From assembly GCA_020053795.1 (NCBI GenBank), contig JAGVMN010000047.1:1-54837 (forward strand): a DNA stretch of 54,837 bases, written 5' to 3'. The translations under genes and the position numbers were made by a program. The DNA is from Bacteroidia bacterium (lineage in GTDB: Bacteria > Bacteroidota > Bacteroidia > NS11-12g > UBA9320). The notes below the pieces were generated by a model. The model did no database searches. It worked only from the letters and a program-made list of their open reading frames with translations, and had not been told where the DNA came from. Shown piece after piece: positions 44,494 to 54,732 of this stretch (position 1 is its first letter; every line of letters starts with the position of its first letter).

Positions 44494-45309
44494 TTAGACA
44501 GGTATATCATATTCCCGAAGGACATTGTTCAGTGAAGTTTTTTTATCGGTTGACTCCTTCCTTGTTCCGATAATCAATGCACAATTTACACCGTAATTTC
44601 CGGCTGGGAAACTTTTTTGAATGCTTCCCGGGATGACCACAGACCTCGCAGGAATAAGGCCCTTGTATTCTTTGGCATCGCCGTTGGAAACATCTATTAT
44701 CTTGGTTGACATGGTTAAAGTGACACCGGCACCAATAACGGCTTCACTTTCAACCCGAACGCCTTCCACAATAATGCTTCTGGATCCGATAAAACAATTA
44801 TCTTCAATGATAACGGGTGCTGCCTGAACAGGTTCTAATACACCGCCGATACCGACACCACCGCTGAGATGAACATTCTTTCCGATCTGAGCACAACTAC
44901 CCACAGTAGCCCAGGTATCAACCATTGTCCCGCTGTCAACATATGCTCCGATATTGACATAGGATGGCATGAGGATTACGCCCGATGAAATATAGGCCCC
45001 ATATCGGGCAACAGCATGTGGAACCACCCTGATACCCAATTCCTCATAACCGGTTTTTAGTTTCATTTTGTCGTGAAATTCAAGTGGGCCGGCATGAAAG
45101 GTTTCCATTTTCCTGATGGGGAAATAGAGAATTACCGCTTTTTTTACCCATTCGTTTACTTGCCAACCCTTGGGGGATGGTTCCGCAACCCTTAGCCTGC
45201 CTTTATCCAAATCCTCTATGACACTTTCAATTATATTAATTGTTTCGGTGGATTTTAGAAGTTCCCTATTGTTCCAGGCTTTTTCTACGAGGTCTTGTCT
45301 TTTGTCCAT
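44494..45309 (-). CDS. dapD: Tetrahydrodipicolinate N-succinyltransferase
   Basis: Transfers succinyl from succinyl-CoA to tetrahydrodipicolinate in lysine and meso-DAP synthesis. 271 aa: helical N-domain, then left-handed beta-helix hexapeptide repeats (YISSGVILMPSYVNIGAYV, VDTWATVGSCAQIGKNVHL, CFIGSRSIIVEGVRVESEAV). A succinylase-type DAP pathway supplies peptidoglycan precursors. A promoter pair lies at 45327-45357. Confidence 0.95.
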   Translation of the reverse strand: MDKRQDLVEKAWNNRELLKSTETINIIESVIEDLDKGRLRVAEPSPKGWQVNEWVKKAVILYFPIRKMETFHAGPLEFHDKMKLKTGYEELGIRVVPHAVARYGAYISSGVILMPSYVNIGAYVDSGTMVDTWATVGSCAQIGKNVHLSGGVGIGGVLEPVQAAPVIIEDNCFIGSRSIIVEGVRVESEAVIGAGVTLTMSTKIIDVSNGDAKEYKGLIPARSVVIPGSIQKSFPAGNYGVNCALIIGTRKESTDKKTSLNNVLREYDIPV

Positions 45310-45326
45310 GTGCTGTTATGAGAGTG

Positions 45327-45357
45327 CAAAGATGCTTGCAGCAAGTTTAATATCAAA
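45327..45357 (-). promoter_or_regulatory. Promoter of dapD
   Basis: Minus strand TTTG (45354-45357), 19-nt spacer, CATCTTTG (45327-45334), one mismatch in the -7 box; start expected 10-15 nt before the ATG. Confidence 0.6.
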
Positions 45358-45443
45358 TAAAATAAGTCTTTTACCGTAAATGGGGTTATTTGAAACCTTA
45401 ACTTGACTTTATTTGAAAATCGAATTTTAACAATAGACCAACC

Positions 45444-47630
45444 ATGAAAAACCTCATTTTCCTGTCCTTACTTGTTACATCTCAAATCTCGTTCGCCCAG
45501 CAAAAACTGTTAACCCTGCAGGAAGCCGTCAGCGGAGGTTTTACAACCCTTGCACCAAAGGGAGTAGAGCAGTTTCAATGGATACCCAAAAGCAATAAAT
45601 TCTCTATGGTCGTCAGCGACTCCGGAGAGAAAAAGTTGCAGATATTGGAGATGGAATCTACAAAGAATGGATTGATTCGGGTAGTCACACTTCAGGAATT
45701 GCAGGAGGTAGTCCTTTGGCGAATAGACCGCAAATTGCCTCATAAGCCTCTTGAAGTATTGCCGCCCGTTATTTGGATGGACGCTTATACGTTTAGATTT
45801 CTGCATGATAGTGTTTGGTTTGCCTATAACTACGGAGATAAAAAAGCGAGATTTTTGTGCTACTACAACCCAAAAGAAATGGAACATGCGGAAATTGAAG
45901 CCACTAATTTTAAAACGGCATACGTAAAGGGCGACAACTTGCATCTCAATCTGCAATACCCTGAAACAAGACAATTGACTCAGGATGGCGGCAAAGGAAT
46001 CGTTTACGGACAAGCCGTACATCGCAACGAGTTCGGGATAGAAAAGGGATTATTTTGGTCCCCTGTGGGAAATAAACTGGCTTTTTACAGAATGGATGAA
46101 ACGATGGTGAGCGAATATCCGCTTTACAAACTGGAAGACAGACCTGCCACTGTAACGATGATTCGCTACCCGATTGCAGGGTCAAAGAGCCATCATGTAA
46201 CGGTTGGTGTTCATAATGTTGCCACTAACAAAACCATTTATCTGCAGACAGGAGAACCCAAAGAGCAATATCTGACCAATATTTCTTGGAGTCCGGATGA
46301 GAAACATGTTTTCATTGCCATTGTCAATAGGGCACAAAACCACATGTGGCTGAACCAATACGATGCAGAAACAGGAGCTTTTGTTAAAACGCTTTTTGAG
46401 GAAACGCATCCCAAATATGTGGAACCGGAAAACGGAATGATATTTCTGAAATCAAAACCCGATCAGTTTCTTTGGTTTAGTGAAAGAGACGGATATAATC
46501 ATCTCTATCTTTATGACCTTACCGGAAAACTCATTAAACAAGTAACTAAAGGGCCATGGGTCGTGACTTCTTTGGTTGGAACCGGTGACAATGACGAAGA
46601 ATTATTTGTGATGACCACAGCCGAGAGTCCACTGGAACGACATCTTTATTGTATAAAGATAAAGAGTCGAAAATCCGATATATATCCGATGGTTAAACTT
46701 ACACAGGAAGCCGGATTACACAACATCAGAGCAAACGATGCATGTAAATTCTTTTATGACGATTTCAACAACGCCGCCCTGCCAAGAAAGGTGCAATTGA
46801 TAGATGATGATGGCAGTTTGCTGCAAATACTCGCACAACCGGAAAGTACCCTGAAAGATTATCAATTAGGGGAAACAAACACCGGAAACTTGAAAGCTGA
46901 TGACGGAACAGATTTGTATTATCGCATTTATAAACCCATCAATTTCGACGCTAATAAGAAATATCCTGTCGTAGTTTACCTTTATAATGGACCGCACTTG
47001 CAATTGGTGACCAATAACTGGCAGGGTGGGGGAAACCTCTGGTATCATTATATGGCTCAAAAAGGTTTCGTTGTTTTTATATTGGACGGAAGAGGTTCCT
47101 CAAACCGTGGACTCGCTTTCGAAAACGCCGTTCATCGCCAAATGGGAACTCTGGAAATACGCGATCAACTGGTTGGTGCGAATTGGTTAAAACAGCAACC
47201 TTGGGTTGACAGCACCCGAATGGGAATACATGGCTGGAGTTATGGCGGGTTTATGACCACCAGCATGATGACCAGGGCTCCCGGAGTTTTTAAAGCCGGT
47301 GTTGCGGGTGGACCAGTGATAGACTGGGGACTTTACGAAATCATGTACACGGAAAGGTATATGGACACGCCCGAAGAGAATCCCGAAGGATATAAAACCT
47401 CAAATCTGATCAATCATATTGACAACCTAAAGGGCAAACTACTTATCATCCATGGGGCTCAGGACGATGTGGTTCTTTGGCAACACACCCTTTGGTATCA
47501 GCAGGAAGCCATAAAGAAAGGCAAGCAGGTGGAGTATTTCGTATATCCGCAACACCCGCACAATGTCAGGGGTAAGGATCGTTTGCACCTGATGGAGATG
47601 ATCAGCAATTATTTTATCGAGAATCTATAA
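45444..47630 (+). CDS. S9 family dipeptidyl peptidase (DPP-IV type)
   Basis: Exported serine peptidase of 728 aa. Signal peptide MKNLIFLSLLVTSQISFAQ. DPPIV_N beta-propeller (about 80-470: FWSPVGNKLAFYRMDETMV, ISWSPDEKHVF), then an alpha/beta-hydrolase domain with nucleophile GWSYGGFMT, Asp in HGAQDDVV and His in YPQHPHNV, so the triad is complete. It would cleave dipeptides from peptide N-termini, with preference for Pro at position 2 if it follows DPP-IV. No T9SS sorting domain, so it is probably periplasmic. Monocistronic. Confidence 0.93.
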   Translation: MKNLIFLSLLVTSQISFAQQKLLTLQEAVSGGFTTLAPKGVEQFQWIPKSNKFSMVVSDSGEKKLQILEMESTKNGLIRVVTLQELQEVVLWRIDRKLPHKPLEVLPPVIWMDAYTFRFLHDSVWFAYNYGDKKARFLCYYNPKEMEHAEIEATNFKTAYVKGDNLHLNLQYPETRQLTQDGGKGIVYGQAVHRNEFGIEKGLFWSPVGNKLAFYRMDETMVSEYPLYKLEDRPATVTMIRYPIAGSKSHHVTVGVHNVATNKTIYLQTGEPKEQYLTNISWSPDEKHVFIAIVNRAQNHMWLNQYDAETGAFVKTLFEETHPKYVEPENGMIFLKSKPDQFLWFSERDGYNHLYLYDLTGKLIKQVTKGPWVVTSLVGTGDNDEELFVMTTAESPLERHLYCIKIKSRKSDIYPMVKLTQEAGLHNIRANDACKFFYDDFNNAALPRKVQLIDDDGSLLQILAQPESTLKDYQLGETNTGNLKADDGTDLYYRIYKPINFDANKKYPVVVYLYNGPHLQLVTNNWQGGGNLWYHYMAQKGFVVFILDGRGSSNRGLAFENAVHRQMGTLEIRDQLVGANWLKQQPWVDSTRMGIHGWSYGGFMTTSMMTRAPGVFKAGVAGGPVIDWGLYEIMYTERYMDTPEENPEGYKTSNLINHIDNLKGKLLIIHGAQDDVVLWQHTLWYQQEAIKKGKQVEYFVYPQHPHNVRGKDRLHLMEMISNYFIENL

Positions 47631-47752
47631 AGGTAATTTTTGATGTTTAATTGAATGTTACCGCATCAAGGCAAATTTGTCGTTGAAATGCTATTCTTGA
47701 AATTTCCCTAAATTCGAACAGTATTTAGTCAGACTTGTTAATCAAATGAAAC

Positions 47753-48901
47753 ATGACGGATAAATTTCACAGAAGAGGGTTTCTTGGCAGATTGTCGCTC
47801 GGACTCTCGTCATTAATGGCTTTGCCCTTGGTGACAGTGGCCAAAGCTCTAAAAGAAGATAACAACTTGAAAGATATGAATGAAAATGAAAGTCCTGTAC
47901 TCAGGGTAAAACCATTGGGTTTTCAGTGGGAAACTGCTGATCCATTTTTGTTTTGTGTACACCACGAAGATAAATTTCCGAGGGGGAATGATGTTATGGG
48001 TCCCGTCACATCAATGGAAGGGAGGCATTTGGGTGATGATTTCATTATCAAAGACGGGTTCAGAATGTATCACGGCAAAACGGTACCAGGTTTTCCCGGC
48101 CATCCGCACCGGGGATTTGAAACCATAACCGTTGTTAGAGAGGGAATTGTGGATCATGCTGACTCTTTGGGGGCCTCCTGAAGATATGGAGATGGTGATG
48201 TGCAGTGGATGACGGCAGGAAAAGGGGTTCAACATTCCGAAATGTTTCCATTGATTGATAAAGACAAAGAAAACCCGATGGAGCTATTTCAGATTTGGCT
48301 GAATCTGCCCAAAAAGAATAAAATGGTGGATGCTCATTTCAAAATGCTTTGGGCTGACAGTATTCCAAAATATGTGCATACTGACGCCAATGGAAAGAAA
48401 ACGGAAATTGAAGTTATAGCCGGGACATTAGGCGACCTAAAGGCACCATCGCCACCGCCTGATTCATGGGCTTCAGTCTCTGAAAATCAAGTTGCTATAT
48501 GGAATATCAAAATGGATGCTGACGCTATCTGGACGGTTCCGAAAACATTGGCCGGGATTAACCGGACGATCTATTTCTATATTGGAGAATCTATTGAAAT
48601 GGCCGACACCAAATTGCCCAGGTACAGTGCGGCAGAAGTAAAGCCGGATCAGGACATAGTTATTAATAATGGCCATCATGAATCGCGGTTGCTCGTATTA
48701 CAGGGAAAACCAATTGGTGAGCCTGTCATTCAGTACGGACCATTTGTGATGAATACCAAGGAAGAAATTAATCAGGCATTTGAAGATTATCACAAAACGC
48801 AATTCGGCGGATGGCCCTGGCCAAAGAGCGATCAGGTTCACGATCGCAACAAAAGTCGTTTTGCTTTGCACGCTGACGGTACTATGGAGATTAAGGGTTA
48901 A
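47753..48901 (+). pseudogene. Pirin-like cupin with Tat signal, interrupted by one in-frame TGA
   Basis: Frame of 382 codons from ATG 47753 to TAA 48901, broken once by TGA at 48179-48181. On both sides the pirin pattern is intact: GHPHRGFETITVVREGIVDHADSLGAS before and RYGDGDVQWMTAGKGVQHSEMFP after. Pirins normally have Gly at the broken position, so GGA to TGA is the likely single change. The N-terminus has a twin-arginine signal (HRRGFLGRLSLGLSSLMALP), implying export of folded cupin, unusual as most pirins are cytoplasmic. A GTG at 48200 could restart a 233-aa C-terminal half. Nonsense mutation, sequencing error or suppression cannot be separated here. Confidence 0.8.
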
Positions 48902-48990
48902 CCGCTGTAAAATTTACGAATTTGATAAGAATTGGAAGATATTTTATTGTTATATAATTAATATTATGTTAACTAATATTCAAGACATAA

Positions 48991-49011
48991 GAAAAGACCT
49001 CATTAAAGGTC
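48991..49011 (-). terminator. Terminator of the gyrA-TPR operon
   Basis: Minus strand GACCT-TTAATG-AGGTC stem followed by TTTTC, 27 nt beyond the TPR stop codon. Confidence 0.5.
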
Positions 49012-49037
49012 CTTCCCATTTAAGCTTTGACTTATAA

Positions 49038-50246
49038 TTATTTTCCCTTATTAGATTCTATAAAGGCTTTCATTTCTCCTTCTTTAGCGGTATTAGCAAT
49101 TTTCTTATAAATTCTTTTCATCGTTCCGGCCAGATCAACTTTTTCAGCAGTACTCATCATCGGATTCTCAAATGCCTTTTCGAAATTCACAATAGCAATT
49201 TTGTAGTATTTATCCATGGTGGCTTCAAGGGTATCGATATCGCTTTGTTTGTAGGTCTTTTGGTATTGCTCGATCAACGGATTGCATTTATTAACATACA
49301 TCACTCCCACATTATAAAATGCATCGTAATAGTCTGGATCCACTTCAGTCGCCTTTTTATAGTCTGCTTCGGCCTTTTCCGTGTTACCCAGTCCCTCATA
49401 ACTCACTGCTCTGGCAAAATAATATATCTTGTTCTCCGGATCGCCTTCAATGGCCACATTCAATTTATCCAGCAGTAGTTGAAGTTTACCTTGCTTCAAA
49501 TAGATATCAAGTTCCATATTGATTAGGTTCTTATCATCTTCTTTTATCGCCCTTCCTTTTTCGACGTAACTCAGGGCTGCGGCAGTATCCTTTTCCATTA
49601 GGAGAATGGTAGCCATGTCTGCGTAAATCCTTGGATCGCGGAAATTCAATGAAATCAACTTGTTGATGTAGGTTTTGGCATCGGTGTAATTGCCTTCAGC
49701 CTGTGCAGCATAATACATGAGTTGTGTGATTTTCTCTTCGGTTACTTCTCCCCCGCTATTGCGTTTTAAATCACCTTTCTGATCCAACGGTGTTATTTGA
49801 AGTATTTTTTTATAGATTTCAACAGCCTTTTTGTATTCCTTGGCATTAAAGGAATTGATGGCGTTATTATAAAGACCCATAGCACAGTAAAGCAGGTAGA
49901 AATCGGCGTTTTCAGTGTACTTAGCCTTTGCGTCGGTCTTTTTCGATTCAAAGAAAGATTCCGTGGCAATGTCAATAGATGTTGGGTTTTCTGATTTCAA
50001 AGCCGCATCGGCCGATGCATAAATCGAATAATAAGTCAATCCGCGGTAATACCACATTTTGGGGTCGTTAGCGGTTTTGGGATTTTCTTTGGCTGCATCA
50101 ATATTGGCTTTGCATTCTCGTAAATCCTTTTCAGCAATATTCGGGTCTTCAAGTTCCATCTTCACTGATTCAACTTTTGAAAATTGAGCAAATAAATTGG
50201 TTGTGATAAAGCCAAATACAATTGTAATTAAAGCAAATCTTTTCAT
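49038..50246 (-). CDS. Exported TPR protein downstream of gyrA
   Basis: A 402-aa protein with signal peptide MKRFALITIVFGFITTNLFAQ and several TPR units: AINSFNAKEYKKAVEIYKKILQITPLD (about 135-160), RDPRIYADMATILLMEKDTAAALSYVEKG (about 200-235) and KIYYFARAVSYEGLGNTEKAEADYKKATEVDPDYYDAFYNVG (about 275-315). Likely a periplasmic protein-interaction scaffold. It starts 26 nt after gyrA ends and should share its transcript. Confidence 0.83.
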   Translation of the reverse strand: MKRFALITIVFGFITTNLFAQFSKVESVKMELEDPNIAEKDLRECKANIDAAKENPKTANDPKMWYYRGLTYYSIYASADAALKSENPTSIDIATESFFESKKTDAKAKYTENADFYLLYCAMGLYNNAINSFNAKEYKKAVEIYKKILQITPLDQKGDLKRNSGGEVTEEKITQLMYYAAQAEGNYTDAKTYINKLISLNFRDPRIYADMATILLMEKDTAAALSYVEKGRAIKEDDKNLINMELDIYLKQGKLQLLLDKLNVAIEGDPENKIYYFARAVSYEGLGNTEKAEADYKKATEVDPDYYDAFYNVGVMYVNKCNPLIEQYQKTYKQSDIDTLEATMDKYYKIAIVNFEKAFENPMMSTAEKVDLAGTMKRIYKKIANTAKEGEMKAFIESNKGK

Positions 50247-50272
50247 AGGTTCTGTTTCGTTTTTAGTTCAAA

Positions 50273-52828
50273 TTAATCCTGTGTATCTTCATTCTCTTTT
50301 TCCGGAGCATTAAGGTTTTCAAGATTCTCGATTGCAGCATTCATACCTTCTTTGGGCTCAAGGTCAATTTCTGTAACTTCCTCACGTTCAACCTTAGCTA
50401 CTGATGCTATCACATCGGTTTCTTTCATTCTGATCAGCCGAACACCTTGTGTGGCTCGGCCCATGGTTCTAATCTGAGCAATTGACATCCGGATCATCAC
50501 CCCTGATTTATTGGTAATCATCAGATCATCCTCGTCGGTAACGTCTTTAATGGATACCAGATTACCTGTTTTGTCAGTTATATTCAAGGTTTTAACCCCT
50601 TTACCTCCCCTGCCTGTTACCCTGTAATCCTCGAGTGGTGAACGTTTTCCGTATCCTTTTTCAGAAACAACCATAATGGTAGTATTTTTCTCCGTTGGGT
50701 CAACGCATATCATCCCAATGACTTCGTCTGTGGTACTTTCCAGCTTCACTCCTTTGACCCCAGAGGCATTCCGCCCCATTGGTCGTACTTTACTTTCATT
50801 GAATCTGATGGCCTTTCCGGATTTTTTGGCCATAATCATTTCCATAGAACCAGTGGTGAGTTTCGATTCTAGCAATTCATCACCTTCTCTGACATTGATG
50901 GCGATAATTCCGTTTGCCCTAGGTCTTGAATATGCTTCTAAAGTCGTTTTCTTGATAATGCCGTTTTTGGTACACATGATGATGAAATTGCTGTTAATAT
51001 ATTCAGCGTCTTTAAGTGTTTTGACGTTTATATACGCTTGGACATTATCTTCTTTGGGTATATTTATCAGGTTTTGTATGGCCCTGCCTTTTGATGCTTT
51101 GGACCCTTCCGGAATTTCGTACACCTTCATCCAGAAGCATCTTCCGTGGTCTGTAAAGAATAATAAATAGTTGTGATTGGAAGCAATGAACATGTGTTCA
51201 GTAAAGTCCTCATCACGATGGGTAACGCCCCTGTTCCCAACTCCTCCGCGTCCCTGGGTTCTGTATTCTGTGAGTAACGTCCGTTTGATATAGCCCATCT
51301 TGGAGATGGTAACCACTACATCGTCATCTGGAATAAGGTCTTCAATATTGATTTCACTGCTGTCAAATTCTATCCTTGTCTTTCTGGCATCGCCAAATTT
51401 ATCTTTGATTTCAGCTAATTCCTTTTTGATCAGGTCCATTCTCAAACCTTCGTTAGATAAAATATCTTCAAGATAAGCAATAGTCTCCATAATTTCTCGA
51501 TGTTCCCCGCGGATTTTATCTCTTTCAAGTCCTGTAAGCTTCTGCAGACGCAGATCCAAAATTGCTTTGGCCTGAATTTCTGATAAACCGAAATTGTTCA
51601 TCAGGCCAAACTTTGCTTCATCAGGTGTTACAGATGCTCTGATTAATTTAATTACCTCATCCAGATTATCAAGTGCAATAAGCAATCCTTCTAAAATATG
51701 GGCCTTTTTGCGGGCTTCATTCAACTCGTATTGAGCCCTGCGGACAACAACCTCATGCCGATGTTCAACAAAGTGAACCATAAGACTTTTAAGATTCAGC
51801 ATTTCCGGCTTGCCCTTAACCAGGGCAATATTGTTCACAGAAAAAGACGTTTGAAGCGGGGTGAATTTATAGAGTTGGTTCAGGACAATGTTGGGAATAG
51901 CATCGCGTTTAAGTTCGAATACCAAACGCAATCCATCTCTGCCCGATTCATCTCGTAAATCGGAAATTCCGTCAATGACTTTTTCGTTTATCAGATCAAC
52001 AGCCTTAACAATTATTTGAGATGGCGTGATCTGATAGGGTACTTCAGTAACAATTATGAATTCACGGCCATTGGGTTGTGTTTCAAAAATAGCTTTTCCC
52101 CTTAAAACAATTCTACCGCGGCCTGTCTCGAAAGCATCTTTTACGCCTTCGTAACCATAAATAATTCCACCGGTTGGGAAGTCAGGGGCTTTTACATGGT
52201 GCATTAATTCTTCGATGGAAATGTCCCTGTTGTCTATATAAGCCAGGATACCATCTACCACCTCAGTTAAATTGTGCGGCGGCATATTGGTTGCCATACC
52301 TACTGCAATTCCGGATGCTCCGTTTACCAATAAGTTTGGAATCTTGGCAGGCATCACTGATGGTTCAGTAAGAGAATCGTCAAAGTTTGGGGTGAAATCA
52401 ACCGTGTCTTTGTCCAAATCAGTCATCATCTCCTCTGCCATCTTCCGCAATCTGGCTTCTGTGTAACGCATGGCAGCCGGTGGATCTCCATCTATAGACC
52501 CGAAGTTTCCCTGACCGTCAACCATCATATACCTGACACTCCATTCCTGGGCCAAACGAACCATGGCGTCGTAAACACTCTGATCGCCATGCGGATGGTA
52601 TTTTCCCAACACCTCCCCTACTATTCTGGCCGATTTTTTATAAGGACGGTTGCTGGCCAATCCCAGTTCAGTCATGCCATAAAGCACCCGACGATGAACG
52701 GGTTTCAAGCCATCTCTAACATCGGGCAAAGCCCTTGAAACGATAACCGACATTGAATAATCAATGTAGGCAGTTTTCATTTCGTCCTCAATGTTTATTG
52801 GAATAATTTTCTCGTTTGAATGATCCAT
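50273..52828 (-). CDS. gyrA: DNA gyrase subunit A
   Basis: ATP-dependent negative supercoiling with GyrB. 851 aa: breakage-reunion domain with [21 protein letters not shown] and catalytic tyrosine in [17 protein letters not shown], coiled-coil tower, and a C-terminal beta-pinwheel. The GyrA box-like [15 protein letters not shown] marks it as gyrase rather than topoisomerase IV ParC. An acidic tail ends the chain (EKENEDTQD). In the quinolone-resistance region, E. coli numbering is preserved and position 83 is Gln ([10 protein letters not shown]), with Asp at 87. Cotranscribed with the TPR gene. Confidence 0.96.
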   Translation of the reverse strand: MDHSNEKIIPINIEDEMKTAYIDYSMSVIVSRALPDVRDGLKPVHRRVLYGMTELGLASNRPYKKSARIVGEVLGKYHPHGDQSVYDAMVRLAQEWSVRYMMVDGQGNFGSIDGDPPAAMRYTEARLRKMAEEMMTDLDKDTVDFTPNFDDSLTEPSVMPAKIPNLLVNGASGIAVGMATNMPPHNLTEVVDGILAYIDNRDISIEELMHHVKAPDFPTGGIIYGYEGVKDAFETGRGRIVLRGKAIFETQPNGREFIIVTEVPYQITPSQIIVKAVDLINEKVIDGISDLRDESGRDGLRLVFELKRDAIPNIVLNQLYKFTPLQTSFSVNNIALVKGKPEMLNLKSLMVHFVEHRHEVVVRRAQYELNEARKKAHILEGLLIALDNLDEVIKLIRASVTPDEAKFGLMNNFGLSEIQAKAILDLRLQKLTGLERDKIRGEHREIMETIAYLEDILSNEGLRMDLIKKELAEIKDKFGDARKTRIEFDSSEINIEDLIPDDDVVVTISKMGYIKRTLLTEYRTQGRGGVGNRGVTHRDEDFTEHMFIASNHNYLLFFTDHGRCFWMKVYEIPEGSKASKGRAIQNLINIPKEDNVQAYINVKTLKDAEYINSNFIIMCTKNGIIKKTTLEAYSRPRANGIIAINVREGDELLESKLTTGSMEMIMAKKSGKAIRFNESKVRPMGRNASGVKGVKLESTTDEVIGMICVDPTEKNTTIMVVSEKGYGKRSPLEDYRVTGRGGKGVKTLNITDKTGNLVSIKDVTDEDDLMITNKSGVMIRMSIAQIRTMGRATQGVRLIRMKETDVIASVAKVEREEVTEIDLEPKEGMNAAIENLENLNAPEKENEDTQD

Positions 52829-52926
52829 TATGGGTTTTTATTGTAAGCGGTAAAAGTAATACCAAAGCCCCGTTTTGTGGCAATTATATTGACGAAAATA
52901 CCAACAAGTTTTGGACAAGGCGATAA

Positions 52927-52945
52927 TCCCGAAACAATTGCGGGA
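52927..52945. repeat. TCCCG...CGGGA hairpin upstream of gyrA
   Basis: TCCCG (52927-52931) and CGGGA (52941-52945) around AAACAATTG. A repeat-like palindrome close to the ERSRS-type copy that follows. Confidence 0.35.
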
Positions 52946-52964
52946 CAGGTATTAACAATTCAGG

Positions 52965-53008
52965 AATTTGACACATCGACTACGCTCAGTACGAGAGATT
53001 TGATAATG
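52965..53008 (-). repeat. ERSRS-type dispersed repeat, reverse copy
   Basis: Reverse complement reads ATTATCAAATCTCTCGTACTGAGC... ending GTCGATGTGTCAAATT, matching the copies at 2131-2170 and 4310-4390 in core and in both flanks. The remaining gap (53009-53304) has a direct repeat AAACAGCGAA (near 53147 and 53203) and short ATCAATC/AATCAT iterations, and no gene. Confidence 0.65.
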
Positions 53009-53304
53009 GGAGTTTTGGACAGAAGTCTAATTTGAAAATTTGTGAAGTACAAGCCACATACTCATTAAGTCTTGCGAATAGTCTATATCAAGTCTTCTTT
53101 AAATTTCTTCTGCGGTTGATGTTTTTCTACTAAGCAAATATCGCTAAACAGCGAAAGAGAATGTGGCTAATCAATCATATGAATCAAATTAATCATAGCT
53201 CAAACAGCGAAGGATTAAAGATATTTTCCTTGCAAATGCTGTAAGGGTTTCGTTTGTTTGAAAGCAGATTTACTTTAGGGTTTAAAACAACTAAAATTGA
53301 ACCT

Positions 53305-54732
53305 ATGAAAAAAACAATTGTCTTATTATTCATGTTTGTTTTTTGCAGTGAAATATTTGGTCAGATTTCCAAAGCTAAACAAGTCAACATTGGTAGTGGG
53401 TATTCTGATCCAAGTATCCAAAATCTTTATGAAGATGGCCTCGCTATTGAGTCGGAAATTGGCAATAAGCTTACATTCTACGACCGTAATTTAGTAAATA
53501 AAGGAACAGTTGAATATTCTATAGGCAAGCAACCCAAATGGTGGACGCTTTTTTTTATAAGTGATAAATGGGTATCAACCTCATATTATGATTCTTTGTT
53601 AGATAATTTTGTCATTGTTTCAGGAAGCAGGGCAAATTCGCACCGGCGAATCAGCCTAATCTCACCTAAAACCAACAAAGTTTCATATGTCCATTTGAAG
53701 TATTCAAAGGGGAAAGCGTACATGAAAATTCGCACAAAACTATATAGAGTGGATAAAAACGTCTTTCTAATAACCGTTGTTAAAAAAAACAATACATTAG
53801 GAACAGTTGATCTGAAAACGGGGTTAGTAACACCGATACTGTATTCAGAAGCCTGGAATTCACGGAATATTTTAGAATTATGTCGCATCAATTCAAAGTC
53901 TCTAGCCGTATATTATTCAGAAACTGTAGATAATATAAAAAGAACGAATATCGCTATATTAGATGACGAAGGGAAGGTTCTAAAAGATAAAATCTTTGAG
54001 AATGAGGGCAAAATAATTTCTTCCTTCACTATTTCAGAATTAACCGAGGATCAATTTGCAATTGGGGGAACTTATCGAGAAAAGAATTCACGAATTGAAA
54101 GTGGATTCTATTTATCCAAGTATGTTAGATTGGAACAAGAATTTATGAACTATTATGAGTTCAAATCAATAGATGATTTTTACAAATGCCTTCCGGATGG
54201 AGATGGGAAAACCAGTAACTATTTTGCCAGAGTCCACCCTGTACAGCAATTGGATGGTCATTTTGTTTTAGCGGCAGATTGTTCATATCAACATCAATAT
54301 GAATATCAGACTGAAAAAGGAACAAGAACGAGAACAGAATATATACATACACACGCGGTTATTCTGCAAATTGATGAATCCGGTGAAATTGAAAATGAGT
54401 TTTGCATTCCAATAAAATCTCAACCACACAGTAATGCTCCAGGTCTAATTATTACTCAAGTCAAACTCGGGAAAAAGATCGTATATAGCCAAATCTCTGA
54501 AAAGCTATTTTCAAATTCTTTTTCTGATAATGAATTAAAAGAGAATGATGTAATTCTATTGCCAAAAAATATTCCAACGGAGTCATCAGATGGCACTACA
54601 ATATTTCAACCTTGGTATGGCCTATATTATTATTCTGTCTTAAATATAGATACAGGTAAAAAGAAAGGCCTTTTGAGATTCAAAGTTTATGATTTTGAAC
54701 TTGTCAAATACAGTATTGACTTTGATGAATAA
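53305..54732 (+). CDS. Exported protein of unknown function
   Basis: A 475-aa protein from the ATG at 53305 (MKKTIVLLFMFVFCSEIFGQ signal peptide); a start 51 nt upstream would mask the signal. The body is beta-strand-rich with periodic strands, for example NKLTFYDRNLVNKGTVEYS and RTNIAILDDEGKVLKDKIF, suggesting a beta-propeller. There is no T9SS sorting domain or lipobox. I do not recognise the family. Codon use appears more AT-rich than its neighbours. Confidence 0.7.
   Translation: MKKTIVLLFMFVFCSEIFGQISKAKQVNIGSGYSDPSIQNLYEDGLAIESEIGNKLTFYDRNLVNKGTVEYSIGKQPKWWTLFFISDKWVSTSYYDSLLDNFVIVSGSRANSHRRISLISPKTNKVSYVHLKYSKGKAYMKIRTKLYRVDKNVFLITVVKKNNTLGTVDLKTGLVTPILYSEAWNSRNILELCRINSKSLAVYYSETVDNIKRTNIAILDDEGKVLKDKIFENEGKIISSFTISELTEDQFAIGGTYREKNSRIESGFYLSKYVRLEQEFMNYYEFKSIDDFYKCLPDGDGKTSNYFARVHPVQQLDGHFVLAADCSYQHQYEYQTEKGTRTRTEYIHTHAVILQIDESGEIENEFCIPIKSQPHSNAPGLIITQVKLGKKIVYSQISEKLFSNSFSDNELKENDVILLPKNIPTESSDGTTIFQPWYGLYYYSVLNIDTGKKKGLLRFKVYDFELVKYSIDFDE

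Noticed and set aside
42590-45309. Polysaccharide biosynthesis cluster
   Set aside because: Only one methyltransferase and one glycosyltransferase, on opposite strands, with dapD; no polymerase, flippase or sugar-nucleotide genes.
48179-48181. Pirin TGA as selenocysteine codon
   Set aside because: The family has Gly, not Cys, at this position and I see no SECIS-like stem directly downstream; a point mutation is simpler.
53147-53213. CRISPR-like spaced repeat AAACAGCGAA
   Set aside because: Only two short copies, no regular spacer series and no cas genes.
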